Shown in pieces: positions 10,403-23,185 of a stretch of DNA of 64,000 nucleotides (its first letter is position 1; each line of letters begins with the position of its first letter). Location of the stretch: assembly GCF_907164915.1 (NCBI RefSeq), contig NC_061862.1:65474228-65538227 (forward strand), written 5' to 3'. The translations under genes were made by a program, and so were the position numbers. The notes beneath the pieces were generated by a model. The model was not told the origin of the DNA. It saw nothing but the letters and a program-made list of their open reading frames with translations, and did not search any database. This DNA is from Impatiens glandulifera. Its lineage: Eukaryota > Streptophyta > Magnoliopsida > Ericales > Balsaminaceae.

Positions 10403-12605
10403 ACTAGCATTTATCCCGTGCATTTGCACGAATATTAATATAAAAATCGTAAAAAGAATTACGGATAACATTTTTTTTTTATTTTTAACCGTTTTAAGTT
10501 TATGGGTGGGTCAACCCACAATCCGACCCAAATACATTTACTCAGCACCTATATAGATTAGTTAGTTAAAAAGTTGAACTTATATTAATATTAAAACGTC
10601 CCGCGTTTATCAAATTTGGTGTTAAATTTAAAATATAAAGTCTTTGTAGCCTAGTTGGTTAAGGAGTTGTACTTGTTTTGTTAGGTTGCAAATTCGAAAC
10701 ATGCCTCTAGCATTTTTAATTTTATTTTTAACCGTTTTAAATTTAAAAACGGGTCAACCCACAATCCAACCCAAGTATCCAAATTAACCACAGCTCTCGA
10801 CCCGCCAATCCGGACACTTTAAAAATTAAGCATCATTATATATATATAGATTAGTTAGTTAAAAAGTTGAACTTATATTAATATTAAAACGTCCCGCGTT
10901 TATCAAATTTGGTGTTAAATTTAAAATATAAAGTCTTTGTAGCCTAGTTGGTTAAAGAGTTGTACTTGTTTTGTTAGGTTGCAAGTTCGAAACATACCTC
11001 TAGCATTTTTAATTTTATTTTTAACCGTTTTAAATTTAAAAACGGGTCAACCCACAATCCGACCCAAGTATTCAAATTAACCACAGCTCTCGACCCGCCA
11101 ATCCGGACACTTTAAAAATTAAGCATCATTATATATATATAGATTAGTTAGTTAAAAAGTTGAACTTATATTAATATTAAAACGTCCCGCGTTTATCAAA
11201 TTTGGTGTTAAATTTAAAATATAAAGTCTTTGTAGCCTAGTTGGTTAAAGAGTTGTACTTGTTTTGTTAGGTTGCAAGTTCGAAACATACCTCTAGCATT
11301 TTTAATTTTATTTTTAACCGTTTTAAATTTAAAAACGGGTCAACCCACAATCCGACACAAGTATCCAAATTAACCACAGCTCTCGACCCGCCAATCCGGA
11401 CACTTTAAAAATTAAGCATCATTATATGTATATAGATTAGTTAGTTAAAAAGTTGAACTTATATTAATATTAAAACGTCCCGCGTTTATCAAATTTGGTG
11501 TTAAATTTAAAATATAAAGTCTTTATAGCCTAGTTGGTTAAAGAGTTGTACTTGTTTTGTTTGGTTGCAAGTTCGAAACATACCTCTAGCATTTTTAATT
11601 TTATTTTTAACCGTTTTAAATTTAAAAACGGGTCAACCCACAATCCGATCCAAGTATCCAAATTAACCACAGCTCTCGACCCGCCAATCCGGACACTTTA
11701 AAAATTAAGCATCATTATATATATATAGATTAGTTAGTTAAAAAGTTGAACTTATATTAATATTAAAACGTCCCGCGTTTATCAAATTTGGTGTTAAATT
11801 TAAAGTATAAAGTCTTTGTAGCCTAGTTGGTTAAAGAGTTGTACTTGTTTTGTTAGGTTGCAAGTTCGAAACATACCTCTAGCATTTTTAATTTTATTTT
11901 TAACCGTTTTAAATTTAAAAACGGGTCAACCCACAATCCGACCCAAGTATCCAAATTAACCACAGCTCTCGACCCGCCAATCCGGACACTTTAAAAATTA
12001 AGCATCATTATATATATATAGATTAGTTAGTTAAAAAGTTGAACTTATATTAATATTAAAACGTCCCGTGTTTATCAAATTTGGTGTTAAATTTAAAATA
12101 TAAAGTCTTTGTAGCCTAGTTCGTTAAAGAGTTGTACTTGTTTTGTTAGGTTGCAAGTTCGAAACATACCTCTAGCATTTTTAATTTTATTTTTAACCGT
12201 TTTAAATTTAAAAACGGGTCAACCCACAATCCGACCCATGTATCCAAATTAACCAAAGCTCTCGACCCGCCAATCCGGACACTTTAAAAATTAAGCATCA
12301 TTATATATATATAGATTAGTTAGTTAAAAAGTTGAACTTATATTAATATTAAAACGTCCCGCGTTTATCAAATTTGGTGTTAAATTTAAAATATAAAGTC
12401 TTTATAGCCTAGTTGGTTAAAGAGTTGTACTTGTTTTGTTAGGTTGCAAGTTCGAAACATACCTCTAGCATTTTTAATTTTATTTTTAACCGTTTTAAAT
12501 TTAAAAAGGGGTCAATCCACAATCCGACCCAAGTATCCAAATTAACCACAGCTTTCGACCCGCCAATCCGGACACTTTAAAAATTAAGCATCATTATATA
12601 TATAT
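10403..12605 (+). mobile_element. SINE-like element expanded as a tandem array
   Basis: The element starts near 10403 with a small hairpin (CGTGCATTTGCACG) and a partial unit (10484-10554). It then continues as a head-to-tail array to 12605. A second member with the same hairpin-type start (GTGCGATGCAC) and about two units lies at 29244-30163, so the family has variable internal copy number. It has no protein-coding capacity. The Pol III-like boxes described for the unit suggest SINE ancestry. A Helitron-like or other non-autonomous origin cannot be excluded. Confidence 0.6.
10555..12605 (+). repeat. Seven tandem 293-bp units with tRNA-like boxes
   Basis: Unit starts (AGATT(A)GTTAGTT) fall at 10555, 10848, 11141, 11434, 11727 and 12020, then 12313, with the array ending at 12605. 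The spacing is exactly 293 bases each time, and the units differ by only a few substitutions. Each unit contains TAGCCTAGTTGGTTAA, which resembles a Pol III A box, and about 30 bases later GCAAGTTCGAAAC, which resembles a B box (first unit GCAAATTCGAAAC). Each then has a poly-T-rich stretch, a GGGTCAACCCACAATCCGA block and an AT-repeat end. One unit has TTCGTT for TTGGTT in the A box. Confidence 0.95.
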
Positions 12606-13421
12606 AGATTTGATAATAATAATAACTCATTCATTAAGCAACGAAAGTCTAATAATTAAATATTAGACAAAACATTAATATTTTTTAATACTATTATAAG
12701 TCATGAATCAAAAAGTAAATAAAAAATTATTAATTTTATTTTTGTTTATATTAAATTAAATATAAAAAAAACATTTCACACAAATATTACAATAGAAAGA
12801 AATTTATAAATATGTTGCTAAAATCTCTTAAAAAAATAAGAATTTAAGGAATAAAAAAAATAAAATAAATAAAAATAAATAAAAGAAAAGAAAAACTAAT
12901 ATAAAAGTAATAAAAATTTTATATATAAAATAAATTTAAATAGTTTAATTAATGATGTATTAATATTTAATTAATAAATATATAAATTAAAAATTATATT
13001 CATACTATTATTAAAAGATACGTTTAAATAAGCTTTTTTTTCTTAGCTTTTTTTTTCTTATTATTATTGTTTTAAATGAAGTTAAAGGGACAAATGTCTA
13101 AGTAAGAAAGCTGTGTACACATTTTCATCAAACTAGATTTTTGTTGAGAAAAAACAAAGTTACCTTAGTGATCAAATTTATTGTGGGTTTATTATCATTT
13201 GGGTAATTTTCAATTTCATTGCATATATCATGACTAACTCGACAACCAAGATGAAGATCCAAAGTGCGTGCAGACAGGACGCTTTTATCAAAGTCCACAA
13301 TTTGATCTTAAAACGAAAAATTAAAAAATTAGAATTTTTCCACACTTCTCGATCTCTTCTGATACATACAACTGCGGGATGCCCCTTCTGTCTAGAAATA
13401 GATAAGAAATGTAGATCGCAA
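12606..13421. other. AT-rich spacer and 3' flank of the E4 gene
   Basis: Extremely AT-rich from 12606 to about 13080 with A-runs, and no gene. From about 13200 the sequence becomes normal transcribed-type composition and probably holds the 3' UTR of the minus-strand ubiquitin ligase gene that ends at 13422. Confidence 0.45.
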
Positions 13422-16400
13422 TCAAACTAAATGCATTTCGCCTTCTGCAGTCTGCCTTGCAGCTTTGGAGCTTTGTAAGCTCACATGTTCATTATGCCTC
13501 TTCAATACCTGTGTCCTAACAAACTCTTCAATTTTCGATTTCAACTCGATATCTGGTATCAACATGTCTGCAGTAAGATGAGATCGGTTGAAAGGGTCCG
13601 TCTGCAAGAAAAGATGCTCAGTCAGAACACAACTGTCAGTATCCAAAATCTGAAACTAATATTTAAGAGCTTTTCATTTTAAGTAATCAATGAAAAATAT
13701 GATTATTTCAGTTAAATCACTAAAACATTATAGAAAAATGTGGGTTATTTGGATTAATTCTTCATCAAATAAGGCCTAAATATGTAGAAATAGTTAGCAC
13801 AAGAAAAAGTAGAAATAGTTAGCACAAGAAAAAAGGAGCATGCATACGCTGTCACTAAGGAGATGCCTTTGAATTACAGGACGATCAACAGTGATTCTTG
13901 ATGAAGGTAAAATAACCGGATCTTTCATGAGTGTATACTGCAGTTTCGTCAGAAAATAATTCAGAATTGTGTTTAAATCGATACAGTATAAACCCTAGGT
14001 GGTGTAAATGATATTAGAACTTACTTGAATGGGGTCAAGGAATTCATCGGGTATTTCACCAAGAGTAGCTTCGGCATCCATGGCTTCGGAAGCAGCTGCT
14101 TTGGCCTTTACTCCGAGTTCAATAAACTCTTGTAAGATCCTCCCACCCTCCCCGATCTTTTGTAGGACGTTTGCTGCTGCACTAAACAACTGCCAATATT
14201 TCGAACATTCAGTAAAGATATACAAGAATAGAGTCCCCATTTAAGTCCCATTAAGCTTCATTTGAAAAAACTTGGGCCTTGTTCAGATTCCGGTTAAATG
14301 ACCAATTTATTTGGGTTATGAAAAAGTGGATTATTTTGGTAAAAAGACAAGGTATTATTGTATAATTAAAAAATAATTAGAGAGTATTTTGATTTCATGA
14401 TTTAAAAGATGTGATTGATGAGAGGGCAGACGAAAAGATTGTTAGTTATTTGGAGATTATTCAAATGACTCAATCCAAACAAGGCCTTACAATTTTTGTT
14501 CTTGTATAATCCAGATGAGAAAGAACCTATGAATTTATGAATCTATCTCATCTAGATAGATTTATGAATCCAAAATTTTTGTATACAGGTCAAATGGTTT
14601 CCCATCCAGATCTAGATACAAAAGTGCTTTCAAATGAAGAGATAAAGAACTCTATGCCAATTTTCAATTCATTACCTGGTCGTTGTATGATCGACCATCT
14701 TTTGTGATGGCGGCTGGGAAAATATTATCTTTATCGCCTCTTGCCAAGTGCACATATATGTCTACAATCTTAAGAGAGATAGAACACAGTAAAGAGAGTG
14801 TCTCATGTAGGCATGTTTTTCAAATCTCTATTAACAAAAATTTGAAGGAATTCGGTTATTTTCTTTGCCAACCTGCTTCAACAGCTGTTTAGGGCGGAAT
14901 TCATACTTTTCAGGATCCTTAAGAGTGAGTGACTTCCTTTGAGGCCCCACTAGTTGTAACAAAAAGTAGTTGAGCATGCTAGCGACTCTCTCAACCTAGA
15001 TAAATAAAGGAAAGAACAGTCATTGATTTTGAAACAGATGTAAAGAAATTGAGTGACTGAGAGAACACGATAAGGAAACTAACCATCTCTGGTAATAGGA
15101 AAGGTACTGTGATCTGCTCTGAAGTAAATGCTAGCATGCTCACATCTTCATTTGCTAACTTCATGTCAATCCGGATAATCTGAAATGAATCAATCAATTC
15201 ACACTTCTATGCAAATAGAAAAGAAAAATCAAAAGCTAAGTAATTTGTTTTCAAAATGTCCAGATCATATCACTTTTAAGAACATAACTTAGTAAAGACA
15301 CAAATTCTAGAAATTTATTGGTTGTTTCTCATTTTGATCTGGATTCAGAAACAGATCATGTATCTAAAGAGGAATGTTTATATCAAGTCTTAAACATATG
15401 ACCTCATCGTTGCTAATCAAACAGCTCATCAATAATGAATCAAAATCATAGTAAAATAATCAACAGGAGAGTTTTTTTTTTTTTTAAACAAGGAGAGTTT
15501 AACTGACATTCTCTTGTGAATGGAACAATCTAGTTCTCTCCTGCCTCTCTTGAGCTGACCTGGCCTCCCATTCTACAGTGTTTGACATCTCAGCTTCAAG
15601 CTCTTTCAACTCAAGGATCTTGTTGAGACTTTCATCGAGTAAGAAGATGCTATCGTTAATCAGAAAGTTTAAGAAGTTCAAATATACTCCCTTTTCCTCT
15701 TCCTTGGCAATCTGAAATTTACAGCAAAGTGATTAAAGTTTTTTCTTCAAAGCCAACATCAGTCTAACTCTGTCTAGAAATAGATAAGGGTAAGACTGTC
15801 TAACTCTTACCCTTCTCCATGCATTTCTGTGACTTGGAACATTCCAGAGATATTCGAGAAGTTCGGCAATATTGTGGCGAATGTTAAACTTGTCGTAAAA
15901 CTGCACAAGATGTAGTGTGTACACAATAACCAGAAATCAGAATATTTAAAGCAACTCGGGTATAGACTCCCAGAACAAGAAAGCTAAGAAATTAATTAGT
16001 ATAATGATATTACATTTTTCCATACATAGCCTGAAGCCCAGAATATAAATTTGGCTACAGTGTCTTCCTACATCGCTCTAAAACCAACTACCAGACTTGG
16101 ATTCCTAAACTGAACATAATACATACGTCTATGGCCAAATATAGAAACAAAAGTAAAATTTTGAATTTTGTCTCTACTAAATTTAGTTTCCAAACGGTTC
16201 TGTATCTGGAAATGGATCTAGAAACGATAGCAATAAGTGTTTCCAAATCCAAAACAGTCGCTAGTTTCCAATTTTCCAGGAAAGCCATAAACAGGTTATG
16301 TTAACCCAATTACGGACACATAAAGATGATGGAATCAGGACACACTACTGGCCCATAGAGAAGACTGAAAGAACAGGAGCCAAATTGTAAAATTAAATCG

Positions 16401-19400
16401 AAGTTGAAAAAATAGAAACATATAAGGGACAGCTATTAACCTGTGTATGAGAACCTGTGAACTCAATGTCCACATACAGCTTCAGAAGATTTTTCACTAA
16501 ATACTCCAAAGAAAGTTGGTGTCCTTCAAATAGGGACGCTGTGATTGAAGAACCACTGCATGCAAAGATTAAGTTATAAATACATAGAGCCTAAAGCTCG
16601 GAAAAAGTATAAGATATGTTATCAATTAAGTATTTCATTCTCGGATGGGTTGCAATTGGTAGCACGAAAAATGAGAGAATCTTGAGGACAACAAGCTTTC
16701 CATTCAAGATTAGATTGATCTGGATGACATGATACAATTGCATATTTGAGGCTGACTCAATCAAAATCTATAATGCCATCAATTCCAGACCTTAGTTCAT
16801 GAAACTTGTGGTGATGGATTCTTTGTTTCTTGTTTTTTTTCAAGTTCTTGTTTTGATTTATGTCTTTCCTGTACAATTTGAGCCTTGTTTGATTTAAGGT
16901 TATTTTATTAACTAAGAGGTTATTTCCAAATAAACATATATTTCATCTTGAAAATCAGGTTATTTGAGTTAAAAGGTATAAATATATAATGAAAAAATAT
17001 TTTTGTTTTTTATTTGTTTAAATAGAGGATATTTTGGTTGATGATTTGAATAAGGTGATTGATAAGTAGATTTTTGATTTGACAGTGATTAACTTTAATT
17101 CATCTGAAATAACCCACATCAAACATCGCCTTGATGTATATGACTTTCATATCCTATATTGCAATGAAAGTAAATGGTTTCAATAAAATTAAACCTATTT
17201 TTATGATGTAATACAATATAGTGACCTACCTTCTACGGGGCATCCAGCAATTCAACACTTCCACCATCTTTGATCTTAGATAAGGATTTCGGACAAATTC
17301 TGGACTTGCCATGAACATTATAATGAAATTCATAAAGTCATCCTGTCGGCATTCAATGCAACAATATATACTTCAAAAATAAGAAAAACAGACACCAAGA
17401 AAAATTTGTCCAAGCTTTACACAACTCACCAGTACAACACCATCTAAACCCTTGGGAATTCGAGAAGCAAAGATAAGCAACTCCATTGCATCATCGATAA
17501 AGTGCTCTGGCATGCACGCAAATTCCATAGGGCATGTTGATGGCAGAGGCATTTTAAAACCACCCGTTAGGTTAACCAACCAAACAACCATCAGTTGGTA
17601 GAATGATAATGCCCTTTGAAGGAGTTCCCCGTCCTACACATAAGTTAGGTATTTTATAAGTGAAATCCAATATCAAAATATGTCAGGAGTAAATAAGGAA
17701 CTCACAAAAATACTATAAACTTGAGTGTAGAGAATGATAGCCTTGTAACCGAGGAATAACAACCTCATGGTCAACTGGCATATCTAGATATCAGGTTATA
17801 GTCTTTAAAGTTGTTAATACTTGACAAAATAGTAGAAATACGTCCACTGTTTCAGAATTTGGCCTTTTTTGATAAACCTAAATAACCCTTTATCCCATTA
17901 TCAACCAAAATACCAATTACCCTTTATTTTTTATAACATATTAAATATTAAAGACAAGTTATTTTAGTCATTTACCTCAGATAACCCCAACTAACCCGCT
18001 TTTTAATCAAACAATATTTTTTTTTCAAAAGATTGGTTATTTATAAAAAAAAAAAATACTCCACATCATACAAGTTCTTGTTCTGAACATAACCAACTAC
18101 TACAAGGACGTCAAAGAAATAGTATCTCATTATTTGCAAAATAAAACAATACTACTACTACTTAATTCTAAAACCACAGAGATTCAACTTAGAGAATGTC
18201 TTACGGTTACAGATCCAATATAGAGCCAGCATTGGGGATATAACTTACCCTTAGCAGCTGAGCCTCGTAACATAGTTTTTCCTGGGAATATTGTTCAATC
18301 TCCTTCTCAAGGTGAGCTATATCATGCTCAAGCTGCCGAGATGGCGTTTGCTCTTGCATGGATTTAAGAGTGGAGAGTGAATCCTCACTTCTTGATATAT
18401 CCTAGTAGAAAATTAAAATAAAAAACAAGATTCACCATAAAAAAAAAGAATTCCAACACCAGAAGATGAAGCCTATTTAGAAACTGCTATTTTGTCACAA
18501 TCATGATTCCATTAGAAAATTGTCAAAGAGGAATTGAAAGTGTTTTTTTTTTGGTATAGATTGTTTTTTGGACGATGATACAGATATTGATCCATATTAT
18601 AATGTAATTTCTGGTTTCATTAGGTATAAAAATCATGATCCAGATTATTTGTTAGATTATGACCTAGAGGATTATGCTTTTTGAAAAAATGTAGATTTTT
18701 CTATATCCTGATCAATATGAAAAATCATGATACCAGAAAATAGGTTCATTTCTCTCTTTATTTTCACTTGTAGATAGATCTTAAACCTATATGGAAATAA
18801 GGTCTCTTACCACCGAACTAATCTTGGGTACAAAAACATAACCCTTTAATACTTAAAATTACTATAGAACTAATTTTAATCTTTTTATCCAAGCAGACTT
18901 GAAAATTTAGGTGGTACCTGAACCAAATGCTTAAAGTCAGAAAATGCTTTAAGCAGACCCAAGTTGAGAATCCTAGCAGTCATAAAGAAGCATTCGCAAA
19001 TAAACGTGTATTTGCCTTTTCCATTGCTTCTTGTCAATGACCTACTGCTGTCCGGTCCGGCAGTATTACTACCAGAAACTGTAGCTTCTTGCGACTGTAA
19101 CAATCGCGTTTCTCCATCATTATTCTGCCCTGAAATATTGTCTTGCACAATATTCTCTTTGTTCAACCACTCAGTAACCTCTTCGGACGAAGCATGTATA
19201 GCAGTCAATTCTCTGACAGGGCAATTATTAAAGTAAGGACGGAATGAATTAAAAACGAGAGATGAAGAGCATATTTGACAGATATCAAACTAAAGATCTC
19301 ACTTTAGTTCCAAACGACTGCTGTAGAATGCGTAGCCAGGGTCAATTTTGTCCCTCTTTGACATATTTGCATCCAGAAAAGGCTCACAAAGCCGGAGCAT

Positions 19401-21226
19401 AACAGCACTTAGGTTCAAAAACATACCAGAACTAGCACAGGATAAGGGGTCAACCTGTTGGAAAATTGCATAAAGTGTAACGGATTAATTCCAAATGATT
19501 TGCTATCCAAATCACAACGAAAATACCCTCTATTTTTCATTATTTGCATATTATATATTAATATCCTTACACAAATAACCTACATCAAACAAGGTTATTT
19601 TAAAATAACCATTTGATTATTCAAATACCCTTTAGATCAAACAAGGCCTTTTAGATATGATACAAGTGTCATTTACCTGTAAATGAGCTCTTCCTGAGTT
19701 CCTGTTGATCACTAGAGCAAGATACTCAAGAACTTTCTCTCGAGTGTCTGAGTTCTTTAGTAGAGAAAGAAGAACTTCTGATAAACCATTGTATAAGTTG
19801 TTCATAACAGACTTGATTGTTGCAAATGAGGACAATAAATCAGCAGGGCGACGGGTTGATGAGTCTGAGAAGCACTGTTGGCTGGTACATTGAAAATATA
19901 TACATTCACAAAGAAAATCATAAATCTCTTCCAAATATGAGAATACAAATATTTTTAAATAAGGTATTTTTTGTGTGGAAAAGGTTTGCAGAGCATCCCA
20001 CCGCAATGACCCCCACTTCAATCAAAGTGTTCTTAGTGGGAATCAAACCAGAGGCATCAAACTATTAGTTCAAGACTCTGACCACTTGAGCTACCATGGT
20101 TACGAATACAATATTTATACATATCTCCATCAGCTAAACCATAATCAATCCATCCATTACCAATTTTACTATTGCTAAAACATAAAGACAATAATAATTC
20201 ATTCTATTGGAACCTAATACCCCTTCCTATTCTTTGGCTAAACTCCCTTACAAAACCACAATGACAATGACTAAGAAATCAATATCAAAATTTGTTTAAT
20301 CTTTTAGAAGCTGAGAATTGATTAAGAGGGCAGCAAAAACAGAAGCACAAACAAGAATAGTAAAAACAAAGAGGATATTATAAAACTCACCCAACATCAG
20401 GTTCACTTTTGAAAAAGTTATTATCAGGCAAGGCGCTGATATGAAAAAAGGGCCCCAAGATGCTGCCGATTTCTAGAGCACGGCCATTCAAATATGGACC
20501 TTTTGGAATCCACCAATCATGGTTTACAAGCGATTTGGAACAATTTTGAAAACTAACCAGAAACAACAAAGCCCTCAGGGGCTGTTGAAAATCCCCAAGA
20601 GCAGACTTCCTCACCACTGCCTCCCTCAAATTCTCATATAATTGTTTCACAATAGGGTCCAAACTATCAAAATCAGTATCACGTAAGAACTCTTCCAAAA
20701 ACCCTGGAGGGGAAGCAATACCTCCACTACTGCTACTCCCTCCATGCACATCAATCGAAGGTGAAACTTCAGAATAAATCAATGGCAACAGTGGAGACGT
20801 CTTGGAATTATTGGTTTCCCAATTAGGAAACATATCTGGATTACCCAGATGAATCCGGCAGTATGAGACTGCCAATTTCTTAGCTTGCTTAACAACCAAT
20901 TCCATCTCAGACCTAATAGCTTTATCCTTCATATTCGCGATCTTCTTGCCTTCGTCATATGCTCGACGATAGCAACCGACAAGATACCTATACGGTGGTT
21001 CGGCCGAGACAAAGTTACCAGAAAGCCGATCAATCAAGATCCTTTCCGTCAAGTCCTTTGAAAGCTTCAATTCCTTACCTTCACTGAGAATTTCTGCTGC
21101 AGTCATATCCAAGTAGACTATCCGGGCATCGTTTTCCATGGAATCGGTGAGAGAAACAAGAAAGATCTTCTTCAGAATTATATCTTCGATTTCTGCCGGA
21201 GACCTTTGTACCTTTTGAGTCGCCAT
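13422..21226 (-). CDS. UBE4: E4 ubiquitin ligase, UFD2/MUSE3-like U-box protein
   Basis: Sixteen coding exons with GT-AG borders and phases that close: 21226-20391, 19881-19677, 19454-19303, 19212-18918, 18401-18249, 17633-17430, 17342-17230, 16555-16441, 15900-15811, 15711-15508, 15179-15084, 14995-14873, 14768-14676, 14189-14025, 13937-13848, 13601-13422. The product is 1037 aa, close to Arabidopsis UBE4/PUB1/MUSE3 (about 1038). The N-terminus ([18 protein letters not shown]) and the stretch [18 protein letters not shown] are family hallmarks. The Ufd2 core fills residues ~280-930. A C-terminal U-box begins at [12 protein letters not shown] (~940) and includes MKDPV and DRPVIQRHL. The family extends ubiquitin chains on pre-ubiquitylated substrates; in Arabidopsis MUSE3 it promotes NLR receptor turnover. 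It is intact. The start is the only methionine matching the family N-terminus. Confidence 0.95.
14275..14488. mobile_element. MITE family 1 copy, E4 intron 13
   Basis: Bounded by GGCCTTGTTCAGATT and the inverted AATCCAAACAAGGCCTT. It has an internal TATTTGGGTTATG-type segment, lies wholly within an intron and is about 214 bp. Confidence 0.65.
16881..17131. mobile_element. MITE family 1 copy, E4 intron 7
   Basis: Starts AGCCTTGTTTGATTTAAGG and ends ACCCACATCAAACATCGCC. The terminal inverted repeats are imperfect, with an AT-rich interior. Confidence 0.6.
17861..18025. mobile_element. MITE family 1 copy, E4 intron 5, truncated
   Basis: Starts GGCCTTTTTTGATAAACC and continues with the family blocks CCCATTATCAACCAAAAT and TTTTAGTCATTTACC. 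The far end (TTTTTAATCAAACAAT) is degenerate. Confidence 0.5.
18472..18683. mobile_element. MITE family 2 copy, E4 intron 4
   Basis: Starts CCTATTTAGAAACTGCTATT then TTGTCACAATCATGATTCC, blocks shared with copies at 48917-49130 and 55867-56171. AT-rich, non-coding. Confidence 0.5.
19480..19650. mobile_element. MITE family 1 copy, E4 intron 2
   Basis: The right end TAGATCAAACAAGGCCTT is clear. The interior has AAATAACCTACATCAAAC. The left end is not clear. Confidence 0.5.
19985..20099 (-). mobile_element. tRNA-like SINE, E4 intron 1
   Basis: Minus strand: GGTAGCTCAAGTGGTCAGAG resembles a tRNA A box, and about 40 bases later GGTTTGATTCCCAC resembles a B box, followed by a conserved tail (GAAGTGGGGGTCATTGCGG). 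Related copies lie at 25362-25470 and 56768-56874. Confidence 0.6.
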
Positions 21227-21691
21227 TACCCCGATAATTATATGAGAACTTGTATCTGTATCGATTTATATATATATAGATAGATAGATACACAGAACGA
21301 ATTGGGCTTCTTCGTATTGAATAGATTTCCAACAGCGAACTTTCCAATAACTTAGGGCTTCGGACACCCCCAGTGTGGCGGTGATTGAACGGAGATAAGA
21401 AAAGAAACAGGGGAAGATTGGGGCGCAAGATTCGAGCTTTCTTGTGCTTGTGTTCTGGAAGACCAGCTGAGGACTTCCCTGAAAAGAAAGGGGTGGATCT
21501 CTCAAGGAGTAGTAGTATTCTTATAACTATTTTTTTTTCTTTTATTATTAAAAAAAATATATTTAATTCCTTGTTTATTTAGTTAGTTTAATTATTCTCA
21601 CTAACCTTCCAAATAAACTTTTAATATCCTAATAACTTTTATTTTTTTTTATTTTTCATATCTATTTTTTAGAAACGTAAATATTGGATAG
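21227..21691 (-). promoter_or_regulatory. Leader and promoter region of the E4 gene
   Basis: Upstream of the start codon (minus strand) there is about 250 bases of transcribed-type sequence including a short TATAGATAGATAGA tract, then AT-rich DNA beyond about 21520. No single regulatory motif could be assigned. The transcription start is not visible. Confidence 0.3.
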
Positions 21692-22356
21692 GTTTAGGTG
21701 TTAAAAATTACAGTATATTGAATATACCGTAACACAATATATCGAAAATATTGATTTTTAAGGTGTATCAAAAAAATGTAAGATGTTGTACAAATACCGA
21801 AATTATTTATACGATAAAATTATTAAATTTTTAGAATTTTGGTATATCTAGATGTATTGAAATAATATTTATAAATTAAAATATATATGTATGATATTTA
21901 TAAGGAAATAAATAAATTTAATATTAATTTAATTATAGAAATATAATTTTTGAAAATAAAATTAAAATATAATTATATGTAATATTATTCAACATCAATA
22001 CTTTGCCGATTAAGATTAAAAAAATATCTAACGTAACTTTCAATTTCTTGGAATTGTGAAAAAAATAAACTATGTACTTAGTCTTTTCAATTATTATTAA
22101 TCATATTTTTACATTTTTACAATTTAATCATCAGCGGATGCTAGTGAGCTTGTGTGAGTTTGTTTTCAGCTCGGGTCATTTATAAGTAATTTTAGTTCTA
22201 AAATTATGAAGACATTAATTTGTACAAATGATTAGGTAAAAGAATAAGAATTCAACTTATGAAAATATCCTATTGATATAAACTTAAATTATTTAAGAAA
22301 AATAAATAAATTGAAAAGAGTGAGAGTTTTTTATTAATTAAATATAAATTAACTAA

Positions 22357-22429
<73 letters not shown>

Positions 22430-22832
22430 CATCGAACTTGAATTATATTATTAATTTATAAAATAAAATTGTAGATACAAATACAATTAATTATCGTTCT
22501 AAATCTCCCTCTTTCTCCACTTCTAAATCTCCACGTTAGGTAATAGGAAGACTATGCTTATGTTTATTTTTGTTAATTCTAATTTTTGTAACTAAATTTA
22601 ATTTTTAATATTTGTTAATTTTAAAAAATGTTAAATTTTTAAAATAATATTTTAATTTTGTTTAACGTTTATGTAATAACTTTATTAAATTGATTTTTTA
22701 AGTGAATATATTTTTTAGTTATAAAATATATATTACGTAAGATAAATGTATGGATTTTTCTATACCGGAACATCCGGTAAGGTATAAGATATAAATAAAA
22801 AAATTAAAATATATAGTACCGACTCGAGCCGC
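21692..22832. repeat. Second copy of the ATACCGAAAT repeat family
   Basis: Aligns with 3114-3708. Shared blocks in order include TATATCGAAAATATTGATTTTTAAGG, written here only by its ends TATATCGAAAAT and TTTTTAAGG, then ATTTTGGTATATC and TTAATATTAATTTAATTATA, and a right end CGGTAAGGTATAAG. The right edge continues into CGACTCGAGCCGCCCCTAA. An (ATT)n microsatellite sits inside. No coding capacity is seen. Confidence 0.5.
22361..22430 (+). repeat. (ATT)n microsatellite
   Basis: About 23 uninterrupted ATT units, ending at ATCATCG. Confidence 0.95.
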
Positions 22833-23185
22833 CCCTAACACGGACCACAATTAAAACAAAAAACTTCAAATATTTTTTACCTTCTGGAGTGATCTCGCAC
22901 TATATGATTCATCGAAATTATGAATTGGAGTTCTTTTGTGTTCCTGGTGTCAGCAGAAAACGAAAATAACAAAGGAGAAAAAAGGATATAACTGAATGTG
23001 CAAAATCAAGCTTCCATTGAAATTTTGACAAAAGATTTGTTTTTTTGAAAGAATATACAGTTAGGGAGAAAATGAAATCCTCCACAATAGATGTAATAAT
23101 AATAATACTACATTTGAGACTTTTGCATCAAATTATTATTAGTATTTTCTTCTGGCAAACCAACCATGGTAACAAAAAATACAAC
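22833..23185. other. Spacer between the E4 and PTEN1 genes
   Basis: About 350 bases of ordinary AT-rich sequence. The right part likely contains the 3' UTR of the PTEN1 gene. No separate gene is seen. Confidence 0.4.

Noticed and set aside
10620..12480. Functional tRNA genes in the 293-bp units
   Set aside because: Only the A- and B-box-like segments resemble tRNA. No acceptor stem or anticodon arm can be folded, so this is SINE-like sequence.
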